DNA from: Chara braunii
Taxonomy: Eukaryota; Streptophyta; Charophyceae; Charales; Characeae
Assembly: GCA_003427395.1 (NCBI GenBank)
Contig: BFEA01000120.1
Location: 2,711,582 to 2,737,128 of the forward strand
Length of the DNA stretch: 25,547 nucleotides
Direction of reading: 5' to 3'
In this document: piece after piece, positions 1 through 9,145 of the stretch
How the letters are laid out: each line of letters begins with the position of its first letter
Numbering within the stretch: position 1 is the first letter of the stretch
Notes under the pieces: generated by a model
The model's database searches: none
What the model saw: only the letters and a program-made list of their open reading frames with translations
Told to the model about the DNA's origin: nothing
Made by a program: the position numbers and the translations under genes

Positions 1-80
<80 letters not shown>
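1..80. repeat. (AG)40 microsatellite
   Basis: A perfect AG dinucleotide run fills the left edge of the window; its true length is unknown because the window starts inside it. Confidence 0.98.
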
Positions 81-82
<2 letters not shown>

Positions 83-1560
83 ACGGAATATCAGCGAGTG
101 CTGCTGTGCGCCAGGGCGTAGCCGTGGCGGGTTCCACTTGTTTTTTTAATGGAAAGACAGCTCCGGTAAGTAAGACGGCTCCTGCTTGCTCCAATCTATT
201 GGTGGGGAGCTTAACCTGCTGGAAAACGGGTCCAGCGTCCCAAGAGTAGAGTACATAAGAAAACATACGGGGGCCATTTCCCGGATTTGGCTCTGAGGAA
301 TAGTTATGAGCAGAAGTCTACTCTTGAAACGGGAATGGAGAGGATGGGGGGATCTTGGGGGCACCCGCATCACCCGTTCTCCTTCCCGTTCCTTTTTCTT
401 TTTTTTGTTTCTGCCTTACAACGTGTTGTAGAGGCCAAGGACCAGACACACACTGATTGCTGGCAACGGGCAGCCTGAAGAAGAATAAAAACTGAGATGT
501 ACGAGCCGTTTCTTCCGCCCTGGGGGGCACCGGGGCGGGAGATTTAGCACAGCAGTTCAGTGAGGGATAGAGCATTGGGGAGGGGGAGTCAGGAAAGTCT
601 GTGGGAGGGCAAAGGGAGAATGCCGGGTCCATGCTGGTCCAGTCTTGGAATACCAGGTGGTATTTGCGCCTCAAGTGGACGTGATACACTGGCTAGCATG
701 TGTATGATAACTTTCTACTGCTTCTCAGGGCTTGAAGAAATCTCTCGCGGGAGAAAAGAGCCTCAAACTATTGAGGGCCCAAGCCCTGATGGCTTGGACC
801 TTCAAGTGTGGCAGTGTATACAATGTTTCATGGGGATTATGTGGTGACCTGGGTGTTTGTTGTACCCTTGAAGAGCAACCTAGCACTTTTTTCCTTTTTT
901 TTTTTAACCTAGCACGCTGGCTTCGGAGAGTGAAAGCGAGCTAAATAACATGGTGGAGCATGTCTATTCGGGTTGACATCCTAACACAATGCCTTTTAGC
1001 TGGAGGAGTCAAAGGAAAGGAGCCCGAAATAGTAACGGAACCATAGTGATGAAACTGAGACCCAGAAGGACTTTGTACAAATTTCCAGGTGGAATGAGAT
1101 AAATTAAGTGCAGGCCCTAAAAGAAACAGGGTGCAGAGACTGTGCCAAGCTGCTCCCCCGGCATCCAGTCATTTGCAGCTGTGGTCCAGAGCAGGCACAT
1201 GGAGTATTCAGAAAGGTTTCTTTGCAGAATCGTCCTCTCATATACAAAGTTCCACAAGAAATGGGGCGGTAGGGCTGTGTAGGTCTTATCTATCTTTGCC
1301 TCCGGTTGTGAAATGACCCTGAAGACATGGATAGCACTGGAGAGAGGGCACACTATTTTAGGCTAGACATATCTGCCACTTTGTTCTCAACCGCACGTAT
1401 GTGTGGAGCTGTGTGCTTCATTGCCGGTCAGTGTTGAGGATTATTGTAGTTAATTTTGTGGGCCTGTGCTCTGCCCCAGAGAGTACTCTGACCAGACATG
1501 AATGCTTAGCTGTAGGTATCCTGACTTTCAGAGTCGTAACGGCTTGCTGGCACTCTGGCC
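81..1560. other. Intergenic sequence without a recognisable gene
   Basis: I see only short chance frames on both strands. It holds one copy of a dispersed 55-bp repeat (188-250), short T runs (411-420, 890-905) and otherwise unique sequence of mixed composition. The segment at 110-140 reads on the minus strand as CACGGCTACGCCCTGG, which resembles the transposon end seen at 11237 and 13270, but I cannot find a partner end for it. Confidence 0.5.
188..250 (+). repeat. Dispersed 55-bp repeat, copy 1
   Basis: The core GGTGGGGAGC followed by CCTGCTGGAAAACGGGTCCA and AGCGTCCC, with AGAGTACAT just downstream, recurs at 24910-24975 (+) and in reverse orientation at 21895-21962 and 3460-3509. The repeat has no coding appearance. 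It may be a conserved internal piece of a SINE or LTR family. Confidence 0.7.
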
Positions 1561-1566
1561 CACCAA

Positions 1567-2593
1567 TCACAAAGGAATCATATATATCGTGATCCCTGCA
1601 GTGAACCCTGAAGTTGACAAAATCATTATAAAATCGATGGAAGGGAAAGGCGATAATTCTCTCTCTTTATCAATCACAGGGGTCCCCATGACTGTGTGGT
1701 TCAGTGCAAATGTCCACAGATCCATCCTCAACAGGGCTCTTCTGCACTCTCTGGCATGACAGATCAGTGGGCACCAAATGGTCTGACCTAACAACAGGGG
1801 GGACTAAAACAGATTGCACCCATGTGGGCCGCTGATTGGCAGTCCAAAGTTTCACACCAGCTTCACCACTTGCCGCTTCTAAACCTGCAGAAATTCTTTA
1901 GTTCTGAATCTGCTAATCTGTGAATTCTGAGTGTCGAACGATGTCTTCTGAATAAGGTTTGCTTGGGAATTTTAAAGTCGACTCCACGACGCAATAGGGG
2001 CCGTGGGCGTTCACTTGGGTACCAAAGGTCTTCAAGGGCATTTCAGCTGTAATGAACTCATACTTGTTGACTGGGATTTCCCTCTTCTGGGTTGGAGCTC
2101 CTCCCTGCAAGGGCTACACAAGGTGGGAGGTGTACTCTTGGGAGGGGAGATGCGGAAATGAGGGTTATCCTGTTCTGGGGCTGGGCTTATCTTTGGGCAG
2201 GATCGGTTTGGCGGTTGGGGCAGAGAGGACAAGGGGTGTTGTTTTCCTGCAGGCTGAGTGGACTGTTCCACTGGAGGGGGTGGGACGGAAGGGATGGGAG
2301 AACTCCAGTTCTTTGGGGTATACTCTACTGGGAATTGTACGACGCTGAGGGAGCAGGGGTGTCCTATTAGGGGGCTGCCTGAACTGGCGCCGATGAGGAG
2401 ATGGGGGCTCCTCCTGGCGGAGGCAGTGTAGGGAAAGGGGGTCGTTTTTTGGGGGCAAGAGAGGAAATCCTTGGAGATATGCTGTCAGTTCTTTTGGGTC
2501 TTCTCCACACACTGGAAGTTCCATAGGAGGAGGCAGATTTTCCCCTCCTTCCTCCTTTCGTGGAGGTAAGGGTGTTGCAGGAGGTTCAGGCAT
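1567..2593 (-). pseudogene. Decayed minus-strand open frame, unrecognised
   Basis: One minus-strand frame can be followed from 2593 to 1670. It is interrupted only by stops at 2165, about 2114, 1913 and about 1901, and then appears to shift frame into 1794-1567. The first 140 codons are rich in Pro, Arg and Ser; the later part has a more ordinary composition (for example YEFITAEMPLKTFGTQVNAH and WTANQRPTWVQSVLVPP). The same-frame continuity is suggestive of an old protein-coding sequence, perhaps from a mobile element or viral insertion, but I recognise no domain. Chance open frames in a G-rich top strand (which depletes minus-strand stops) could explain the first part, so confidence is low. 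Confidence 0.22.
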
Positions 2594-2599
2594 CCTCAG

Positions 2600-3783
2600 T
2601 CAGGTGAAAAGTGCACCTCTGGTGGGTTGTAGGGGCTATTGTTACCTAGCTCACTTCTTTGTGTTTGGGTCGCACAATGAAGGGTGAGTGCCTGTTGGTT
2701 TGGGTATTAGGCATTCTGCCGTTGAAGGGGCTAGCTGGTAGGACGGGATTTTAGGGCATAGCGGCAGTAAAGAAGGTTGGCTCTGCTGCAGTAAGTCTTG
2801 CCAGAGTGAGGCCGGGGGATTGAGGGGTGATCCTTGGTGTCAGATTGACCAGTGGTTGCATTTGAGAACTGTGACTGCGGTGGTGCTTGGGGGGTTGTCG
2901 GAGGCTGTGTTGATCCCAATATACTCATTGGCTTGCGAATGGCCGAGGCCAGAACGACGCTGGCTGGCGCCTGGGCCTTGGTCGTGTTGTCCTGTAACCC
3001 GAGTGTGGCAGGGGCATGAGGCCCGGTAGAGAGATCTGGGAAATGGCCGAGGGTGGAAGACATTTCAGTAGCCATTCTCGAGCTGTTAGCAAGACAACGC
3101 TGGCCAGAGCCGAGGTGGGTTGCTCCACTCTGTAACCTAGCAGATAGGGGGTGTCCTGGGGCAGGTCGTGTCACCCCGTAACCCAACAGTTGGGGGTGTG
3201 AGACCCGGTTGAGCCTTGGTGACGAGTAGGTAGTAGGTTTTGGTTTTGCAGTTATTCATATAATGATTCTGCTTATCTCAATCCAAATGACTTGCTGTTT
3301 TCTCAGAGCCCTTTACTTGGTGTGGTGTAGCTTCATGAGCAGGTCCCAGTCAGTAGTTACTCAGGCCTTCTCTAAGTTTCCTTGAATCTTCAGGTGCTCT
3401 CAGCTGCAGCCGGGTAATGGCCCCAGTATGTCAATGATTTGTGTAATTCTATATGAGACACGGGGCCCGGTTCCCTCCGCGTGCAGCTTCCCGCGGATAG
3501 ATTGGAGCAATTTGTCCCCCACAAAAAAAAAAGAAAGAGAAAAAAAGAAGTAAAGGAACACGGCTGTCACCAGATTCCAGATTGGTTGTTATCCTGGTTG
3601 CAACTGGAAGAAAAAGGACGGCTTTCCCAGATCTGTTCTGACTGTGGCTCTTCCCAGTGTGGAATTGTTACATTAGAACACTCCCCGCTAGAATGCCTCA
3701 TGCCACTCCAGATGTGGTGGTGGTGGGAATGTCACGTAGCAGGGCCTCACGGATTCAGCCTTCCAGTAGGATGTAAAGCTTTT
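2600..3783. other. G-rich intergenic sequence
   Basis: The top strand is G-rich. Two minus frames (for example 3186-2731, Pro/Ser/Thr-rich, 151 codons) are open mainly because stops are depleted. A loosely repeated phrase around TGTAACCC and GAGNCCCGGT occurs near 2993-3030, 3133-3150 and 3175-3215. A reverse copy of the dispersed 55-bp repeat lies at 3460-3509, and an A/AG-rich tract at 3521-3555. The plus frame 3481-3906 runs into the (GAA)n tract of the PLE and is not credible as a gene. Confidence 0.4.
3460..3509 (-). repeat. Dispersed 55-bp repeat, copy 2 (reverse)
   Basis: On the minus strand it begins GCTCCAATCTATCCGCGGGA and ends GGAACCGGGCCC, matching the copies at 188-250 and 24910-24962 with several substitutions. 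Confidence 0.55.
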
Positions 3784-3849
3784 AGTCTGTATGTCACGCA
3801 TACGCAACTGAGAAGGCAAACATCAAATGCACTCAGACCGTACCAGAGG

Positions 3850-3892
3850 GAAGAAGAAGAAGAAGAAGAAGAAGAAGAAGAAGAAGAAGAAA
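3850..3892. repeat. (GAA)n microsatellite in pseudo-LTR A
   Basis: About 14 GAA units; they read as (TTC)n near the 3' end of the PLE transcript. Copy B has a shorter version at 9212-9230. Confidence 0.95.
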
Positions 3893-3992
3893 AGAGAGAA
3901 GACTAAGAAAAGACAGGTGTCCCCGAACGCAACTATATTGGAAAAATAATAATCGTGAAAGCACAGCGGAAGCAAAAACTCCCACAGGTGTA

Positions 3993-4040
3993 AGACCCGA
4001 CCGGTTTCGCCTAGCCGCCCACTAGGCTCATCAGGGGTCT
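3993..4040 (-). ncRNA. Hammerhead ribozyme (type I, PLE-type, short stem III)
   Basis: On the minus strand the parts occur in exact order. Stem I 5' arm AGACCC is at 4040-4035 and core CTGATGA at 4034-4028. Stem II is GCCTAG (4027-4022) with loop TGGGCGG (4021-4015) and CTAGGC (4014-4009), 6 perfect pairs. Core GAAA is at 4008-4005, then CCGG (4004-4001), TC (4000-3999), and stem I 3' arm GGGTCT (3998-3993), again 6 perfect pairs. The predicted cut is between 3999 and 3998, after the NUH triplet GUC. Stem III is only A-CC-GG-U with no room for a loop, so one molecule could not close it. ACCGGU is self-complementary, however, and would pair between two ribozymes, matching the dimeric action proposed for PLE hammerheads. 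All core residues are intact. Confidence 0.93.
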
Positions 4041-4764
4041 GTCAGTCGGCTGATGGACACTTGACAATTAGACGTTATATACTATCTCAACAAAAGTCAT
4101 CAGTCGTTCTAGAGTCACCGGTAGTCCTTCACACAGCCGCGTCCAAACGTAACACTCGTAACCTCTACAAACTACTGAAAAATGACAAGTCCACAGTTCA
4201 AAGCCAGCCAGTCCCTACGATCATGAAACATCCTGAGACCAAGCGCCGAAAGATCGAACATCGTCAAAACCGGCATCTAAACTTCACCAGTAGTATCAAC
4301 AATATCCTTCGATAGAATCCACAAGTCCCCGGTTCAAATCCCGGCCGAGTTCCTCACTCCTCAGTGACCATCAGTTAAAAAACTAGAAACCGGAGGACCA
4401 GAGATCAAACACTCGTCCTTTCTCGCATTCATGAACTCCAAGTACCGGCCTAAAGAGGAAAACATCGACTATCCCAGAAGCAGGCCCCTTAATAGACGAG
4501 ATCAGCAACCCTCGATATGAAAAACGATGAACCCCCTCCCAAATCTCAAACAAGAAGAGCCCCCTAAAAAAGCGAGAGCAACTTCTCATTCATCGACTAT
4601 CAAAACATCAATCCCATTTAGTAAGAACAGGTAGCCATTCTCCCCACAATCCTCCCTACTTCCTCGAAAAGTTAAACAAGGCACAATCGAAAAAATCCTC
4701 AGGATACCCTCTGCCACAACTCACATTTCAAGGCAAAACGAAAGGGAAACACCATCTTATCCAA

Positions 4765-4980
4765 GGTCAAAAAAGTATTTGGACGGTGCAAGAAGGAGGA
4801 GATAATTGCCATCTTCTTTTGACGGCTGGAGAAAGAAACGTAGTCTTGTATACATTGAAAGCTCAGCACCCCGGTCAAAAACGTATTCGCATGGTGCAAA
4901 AAGGAGGAGATAGATGCCATCTTCAATTGACGGTTGGAGAAAGAAACATAGTCTTGTATACAATGAAACCTCAACACCCC
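4765..4980 (-). repeat. 108-bp in-frame tandem duplication in the RT thumb
   Basis: Two units of 108 bases (about 4765-4872 and 4873-4980) each encode a 36-residue stretch with CIQDYVSFS, KMA-ISSFLH and NTFLT, the expected thumb block of PLE RTs. The upstream partial copy has a single unit (about 10105-10212). The duplication therefore arose in this copy or its lineage after the two diverged. Confidence 0.88.
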
Positions 4981-5147
4981 GCCCTCTCTCTGATTCTTCA
5001 CGAGTGGAAAGCAATGGACTCCGTTGGCTCCATCTATAATTTTTAAGACAACCCAAGTAATCCCAACATTGACCCGAGCTAGTACGCTCTAGTACCGAAT
5101 TGCTATCATAGCAGCAGCTAAACGATTCGATCAGGTCATACCCCCTG

Positions 5148-5870
5148 CTCAAGGAACACGTGTCATTCATCTTACAAATCACAAACACAGACGCGTCATC
5201 CACCAATCGAAATCCCCGAAACAGCCTCCGATCATTCCCAAGACTAGATAGAAACAGAAATTCATTGAAAGCACAAAGAAGGCATGTAAGGGCAGGACTC
5301 GAAGATTTACCCGTAGGAATACCCACAGCCTGTTGCATCAGCCGCCCAACAGCGACTACATAGGTGTTATTCAGCTCGTACGCCACGAAAGAAACAACGG
5401 AATCAAACGATGCACTCTTCCAACAAAGGTCCACCTTCCCTTTCAGTAACTTAGCCCCCTTCCCATGCGTTCTCAGTCCTACAGATCTCACTCCTTTCCC
5501 TTTCCAAAAATCGACCCCCTTCCCATGCGTTCACAGTCCTACAGATCTCACTCCTTTCCCTTTCCAAAAATCGACCACCCAACAAAGAGCTCTTAAGATA
5601 AAAGGATGAGGGAGGTTAACAAACATATCTTTAATGTCAAATGCGGCACCCAATAGAACACTCCTATTGGAAAGACCACGATTCACCTTACGGATCTCGG
5701 TCACCAAAGCAACAACACTTCGCAGATTCAGGTTACTATTCGCCAGCATATTCCACAGTAACGAATTAATAGCTCGAGATGCCGCTCATCCCCCAAACAC
5801 TGCGCACTCCGAGAAGGATGGACAAATAGGTCTCCATCGGGCTACACCTTTATGTTTAGGAAATTAAGTA
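5148..5870 (-). other. RT catalytic core (fingers to motif C)
   Basis: This part of the broken ORF2 carries the diagnostic RT blocks. The fingers block K-H-K-G...R-W-R-P-I, the motif A aspartate followed by M-F-V-N-L-P-H, the motif B G-I-P-T-G-K-S-S-S-P, and the V-D-D of motif C are in proper order and spacing. The M-x-x-N-L-P after the first Asp, and G-I-P-x-G rather than a retroviral Q-G, are PLE/TERT-like. Stops at 5786 and 5531 and a frameshift near 5860 interrupt it. Motif C has Leu in place of the usual Tyr before V-D-D. Confidence 0.85.
5461..5580 (-). repeat. 60-bp in-frame tandem duplication between RT motifs A and B
   Basis: 5461-5520 and 5521-5580 are almost identical 60-base units (20 codons, DFWKGKGVRSVGL-type). 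A single base difference (t at 5473, a at 5533) turns an Arg codon into the TGA stop at 5531 in one unit. The exact phase of the unit is ambiguous by a few bases because both ends share CCCCCT. Confidence 0.92.
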
Positions 5871-7249
5871 TGCTTCACCCTGCTTTCCCTTCTTATTCCA
5901 TCTCCCCATCGAATGCAAGCCTTTGGCAGTATACACAAATTCACATGCAACTAAGATATGCTTCTCCTTGCTGGTACATAGTTTGAACGACGAACTTTCC
6001 AAAAACAGCATGTTCATACCTCGTTGATAAACCATTGGACAACATACATACGTATCGCCAACATTATGATCAACAGGACAGCGAGCCAAAGCAGACAAGA
6101 GTCGAGTAATCCAGACCATATCGTCAACACACAAGCGAAGTCCACCACTGTCTTCCGTTTCGTGCTCCAAGTAACAACCCTTCACATCCAGGGAGGAAAC
6201 ACAACAAGGGTCAATGGGGGGCAGGGAAGGGTGAGAAGAGGAGGAAACAATCTGCGATCGAAGCCCAGAAATCCTACCAGACCATGAAGGACGAAGAATG
6301 TTCCTAGAGTTACGCACCCAAGAGGGGAAAATCTCACCAACTTTGCTGAAACGAAACGAAACGTAACGTGACCCTCTACACGGGGTAAGGATTCATCCAC
6401 GGAGCTACACGAATAACAGGCATCACCATCCCTAAAGAACCTTCGAGAGTTACGAAGAACATCGCAAACGCTTTTGTTTTTACACCACACAATATGCATC
6501 CTTCGAACCAGCATCGACTTCCAGCTCTGACGAATATCAAGGTCCCCAACAATTCGTAAACACAACTATCTAACTTTAGACTTACAAACTTTATCATCAT
6601 CCATCAGTCGGATAACAATCCGTTTTCGCACATGGATTCCAAATCTCGCCAGGATGCTATGGGACAGCAAGCAACGTAAACGGCAACGTGAGCGCTTCTC
6701 ACTAAAGGTGCGAACAGCGGTAAAGGCAGCAATCATCTGATCAAAATCCCATACCCTTAGATCCACCCTTGTACTAGGATTCTTTAGAAACCCGACTAAC
6801 GGCGCTTTCAAAGCCAAGGATCGACTCAGAAAAGGAATGATAGGGTCGAGTCTCAAGAAAAACCCTCCCGCAAGCCAGTCCCGAGAGTATCGCAGCTCTC
6901 TTACCCCAAACTTGGAATACACAAGAGAACCTCTAAATAAACGCTTCAAGACCTTTTAGCGATAAACCAGTCGGTTCCCGCCCGTACATTCAACAGTAAG
7001 ACACCGCTCCTTCTTATCAATACAACCCTTAAGCAGACGAATGAGACTCGCGGAACAATCTCCATTATCAGCATTAAAAGTACACACAGAGCCAGACCCA
7101 TTGACCGAGGAGGAAACCGAGTCAAAAGTCGCAACCATACACTTCTTTCGTCTTCAACACCTCTCTCGGAGCCCTGGTCTACACCTCCTCGCACGCCGAG
7201 AAGGATGGACATATAGGCTCATCACGAGTGTTGAGGGCAGGACACAGTA

Positions 7250-7510
7250 ACCGAATAAATAGCTTTTCCGTCTCCAATAAATCTTCCTTACTGCAGCGGC
7301 ATAACGGAACACAATCAGATACGCAAATATCCCACAATGACGCAACCACTGGTACAACCGTTCATTCCGATTGCCACTGTCACCACCCGTCTGCTGACAG
7401 GTCCGGTAAACATGCTCTCTCCACCTACAGTGCAAATCACGACACGTACTCCCAACGTAGATGTGACGGGACCAAGGTGAAACCAACGCATAGACCAGAG
7501 GACCACACCA
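7250..7510 (-). other. GIY-YIG endonuclease domain of PLE ORF2
   Basis: The minus frame gives GPLVYAL (7504-7484), then nine residues, then IYVGST (7462-7445) and RWREHVYR (7426-7403). This is the GIY and YIG strands followed by the Arg and His helix of the GIY-YIG nuclease fold. In PLEs this domain nicks target DNA for priming. The position where the catalytic Glu is expected (before YW in VRKIYW) appears to be Lys, codon at 7285-7283, a possible G-to-A change that would inactivate it. The domain is N-terminal to the RT and in the same frame as the upstream part of ORF2. Confidence 0.78.
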
Positions 7511-7694
7511 TTCATCGACATGTTGACTACGGGAAGTTGAAATGCAAGCAGAAATAAATGCAATCAGCTTACTACACCAGGGGATTTCTTCAAGAAGAGC
7601 CAGTCCTTACTCTGAAGCCAAAGAGTATCTAAGGAACGAAGACGACAACAGACATGAACCATATGCCAGAGCAAAGTCGCGTCGGGGCGTGACC

Positions 7695-9084
7695 CTAAGA
7701 AGAAGCGGTGACACGCCCCTCGTCCTTATGAGAGTCGCCATCTCCATCCTCGGTCACCTCAGCTACAGAGTCGGTCTTTCCAAGGTCCTTACTCTGCTCA
7801 TCATCCTCGAGCGCCTTGTTTACCTGTGTTTGCGCGATCGTTTCCTTGGTATCTTCGAGTCGTGTATACGTCACCCCCTCCTTCTCACATATAGCCATAA
7901 CAACATCTTTCTTAAGATTGAGCAGTTTCTTCCGTTCCTCCCTCAATGCAGCTTCCCGTTGACTAACCAAGACCATAGGGGTCTCCTTGACCGAATCTTT
8001 TCTGGCAGACCCACCGACAACTTAATCCAGCTTCGATTTCAGATTAGTTCCGCCACGTTTCTTCGCAGAATCCAGCTTCGCCAATGAATTCCTAAGCCGT
8101 TCGATCTCTTCTTCCGATTCTTTACGGGCATTAACCTCTCGCAACCGCATCTCCTTCAACAGATCCACCTCTTGCTGATGCCGCTCAACCATTGCTTTGA
8201 TTTGCGGGTTGACACGTCCTGTGGCTCCAGGTGTTACAGCCGGAGTAACTCGAGACCTAACCCTGGCTTCCGTCGCAAGCGTCTGACCAATCGCCATAGC
8301 ACCACGCTTGTTACCGGGGCGCAGTGCTCCGTTCTTCCATGCTTCAGCGTCGGCTTCGGCTACTTCACACTGCTTTTGCAGTGCAACGATGACTGCCTCC
8401 AACGTAGCCAAGCGTTTATCGGTAGCAGCCTTAACGTCCAGTTGCTCCTTCCGAAATCGCGTCAGCTCTTTGGCATCATCGCAAGTCTGTCTGATCGTGG
8501 CAGACGTGCTCACAGCATCTCGAGCACGTTGAAGGTCATCCACACGGGCCTTCAACTTGCGAACCTCGTCAACAACGGAGTCCTTCGTAACAACAGGCTC
8601 CTTCCGACAACACAGCATCTCAACCTGCGCACGCAGCTTGGCAATCTCCTCAGCGTCACTAGCCTTCTTCCCACTAACAACTTCTCTAACAGCATCCAAC
8701 TTAGACGATAACTCTTGACGAATGGACGACTGAAACTCCTCCCGCTCTCTCTTTTCTCGTAGACGTCTTTCTTTTTCCTCATGTTCTCGTTTCTTCCCGT
8801 CATTTCCTTCTTGGACTGCTTTCTCTCGTGCAACATCTGCTTCGTGCTTACTGTTGATTCGGCTGATGATATCCTCGAGGGTATTGACACGCCTCCCAGC
8901 TTGCATTCGACATAGAAGGATAGGTAAGTAAGGGCTGAGTAGAAACAAGCACAAAGTTACTATTAGGTAGTTGACCTCCATTGAGTCTACGGTCAGGCAG
9001 TGGACAAAACCTTGAGATGTGTCTGGGCTGACCACAGTTATAGCAGTTACGGACCAAGGGTACATTGGGACTGTCATTCAGCAT
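7695..9084 (-). pseudogene. PLE ORF1: CCHC zinc knuckle and coiled-coil protein, broken
   Basis: I choose the ATG at 9084-9082, about 60 bases inside the element. Residues 14-27 form a CCHC knuckle, CYNCGQPRHISRFC (C-X2-C-X4-H-X4-C), as found in nucleic-acid-binding Gag-like proteins. A frameshift near 8895-8912 moves the frame. The protein then continues from QAGRRVNTLEDIISRINSK through about 200 residues rich in Glu, Lys, Arg and Leu in heptad-like order, a probable long coiled coil, followed by a Thr/Pro/Ala-rich linker and another charged helix ending ERLRNSLAKLDSAKKRG. An in-frame TAA at 8022-8024 interrupts it; the same frame then stays open (QREAALREERKKLLNLKK) to the stop at 7695. Total span is about 463 codons. 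A likely role is binding element RNA and self-assembly. With one frameshift and one stop this copy is not expressed as a whole protein. Confidence 0.8.
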
Positions 9085-9145
9085 CTGGATGTGCGAAGTC
9101 ACTCAATTGTAGTGTAATTCCTACGTCGGTTCCTTCGTGAAGCAA

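Larger units (their letters stand above)
3784..5150 (-). repeat. PLE 3' pseudo-LTR (copy A)
   Basis: This 1.37-kb stretch aligns to 9146-10386 in the same orientation. By eye it is about 93 percent identical over long parts, with only about three differences between 4110-4315 and 9451-9655. It is longer than copy B because of a longer (GAA)n tract and an extra 108-bp in-frame duplication at 4765-4980. It covers the RT thumb, the 3' untranslated region and the ribozyme. Homology stops at about 5148, some 50 bases past the RT motif C. Confidence 0.9.
4600..7620 (-). pseudogene. PLE ORF2: GIY-YIG endonuclease plus reverse transcriptase, broken
   Basis: The frame opens near 7620 and reads through the GIY-YIG domain. 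It hits stops at 7154, 6956 and 6566, shifts frame near 6317 and back near 5860, and meets further stops at 5786 and 5531. A 2-base deletion near 5048 relative to the upstream copy shifts it again, and the thumb continues in the third frame to a stop at 4699. Between EN and RT lies a Cys/His cluster (CYSC at 6418-6407 and GHVTFR about 13 residues on), possibly the zinc-binding motif of this clade. RT blocks seen are PKHKGVARWRPI (5860-5825), motif A FDIKDMFVNLPH (5641-5606), motif B QQAVGIPTGKSSSPA (5335-5291), motif C FRLVDDASV (5212-5186) and thumb CIQDYVSFSSRQ. Catalytic Asp codons of motifs A and C are intact (5638-5636; 5200-5195). The function would be target-primed reverse transcription of the element; this copy cannot make a full protein. 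Confidence 0.85.
3784..9145 (-). mobile_element. Penelope-like retroelement (PLE), full-length but degenerate
   Basis: Read on the minus strand this unit carries, in order, a zinc-knuckle/coiled-coil ORF1 (9084-7695), a GIY-YIG endonuclease (about 7510-7250), an RT with recognisable fingers, palm motifs A, B, C and thumb (about 5870-4760), then a 3' untranslated part with a hammerhead ribozyme (4040-3993) and a (TTC)n tract. The 3' portion is repeated directly upstream (9146-10386), which gives PLE-style pseudo-LTRs. PLEs are defined by an RT related to telomerase and by a GIY-YIG endonuclease, and hammerhead ribozymes in pseudo-LTRs are a known PLE hallmark. The endonuclease lies N-terminal to the RT, the order reported for the Chlamys/Naiad clade of the green lineage and some animals. 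Several stops and frameshifts make this copy non-functional. I see no certain target-site duplication. Confidence 0.88.

Noticed and set aside
3481-3906. 141-codon plus frame ending in poly-Glu
   Set aside because: The Glu run is the (GAA)n tract of the PLE read on the wrong strand, and the frame crosses the element border.
4315-4360. tRNA-like T-arm GGTTCAAATCCCGG on the plus strand
   Set aside because: There is no A box or anticodon arm upstream, the T stem has a mismatch, and the matching position in pseudo-LTR B (about 9655-9700) does not keep it, so it is chance inside the PLE 3' region.
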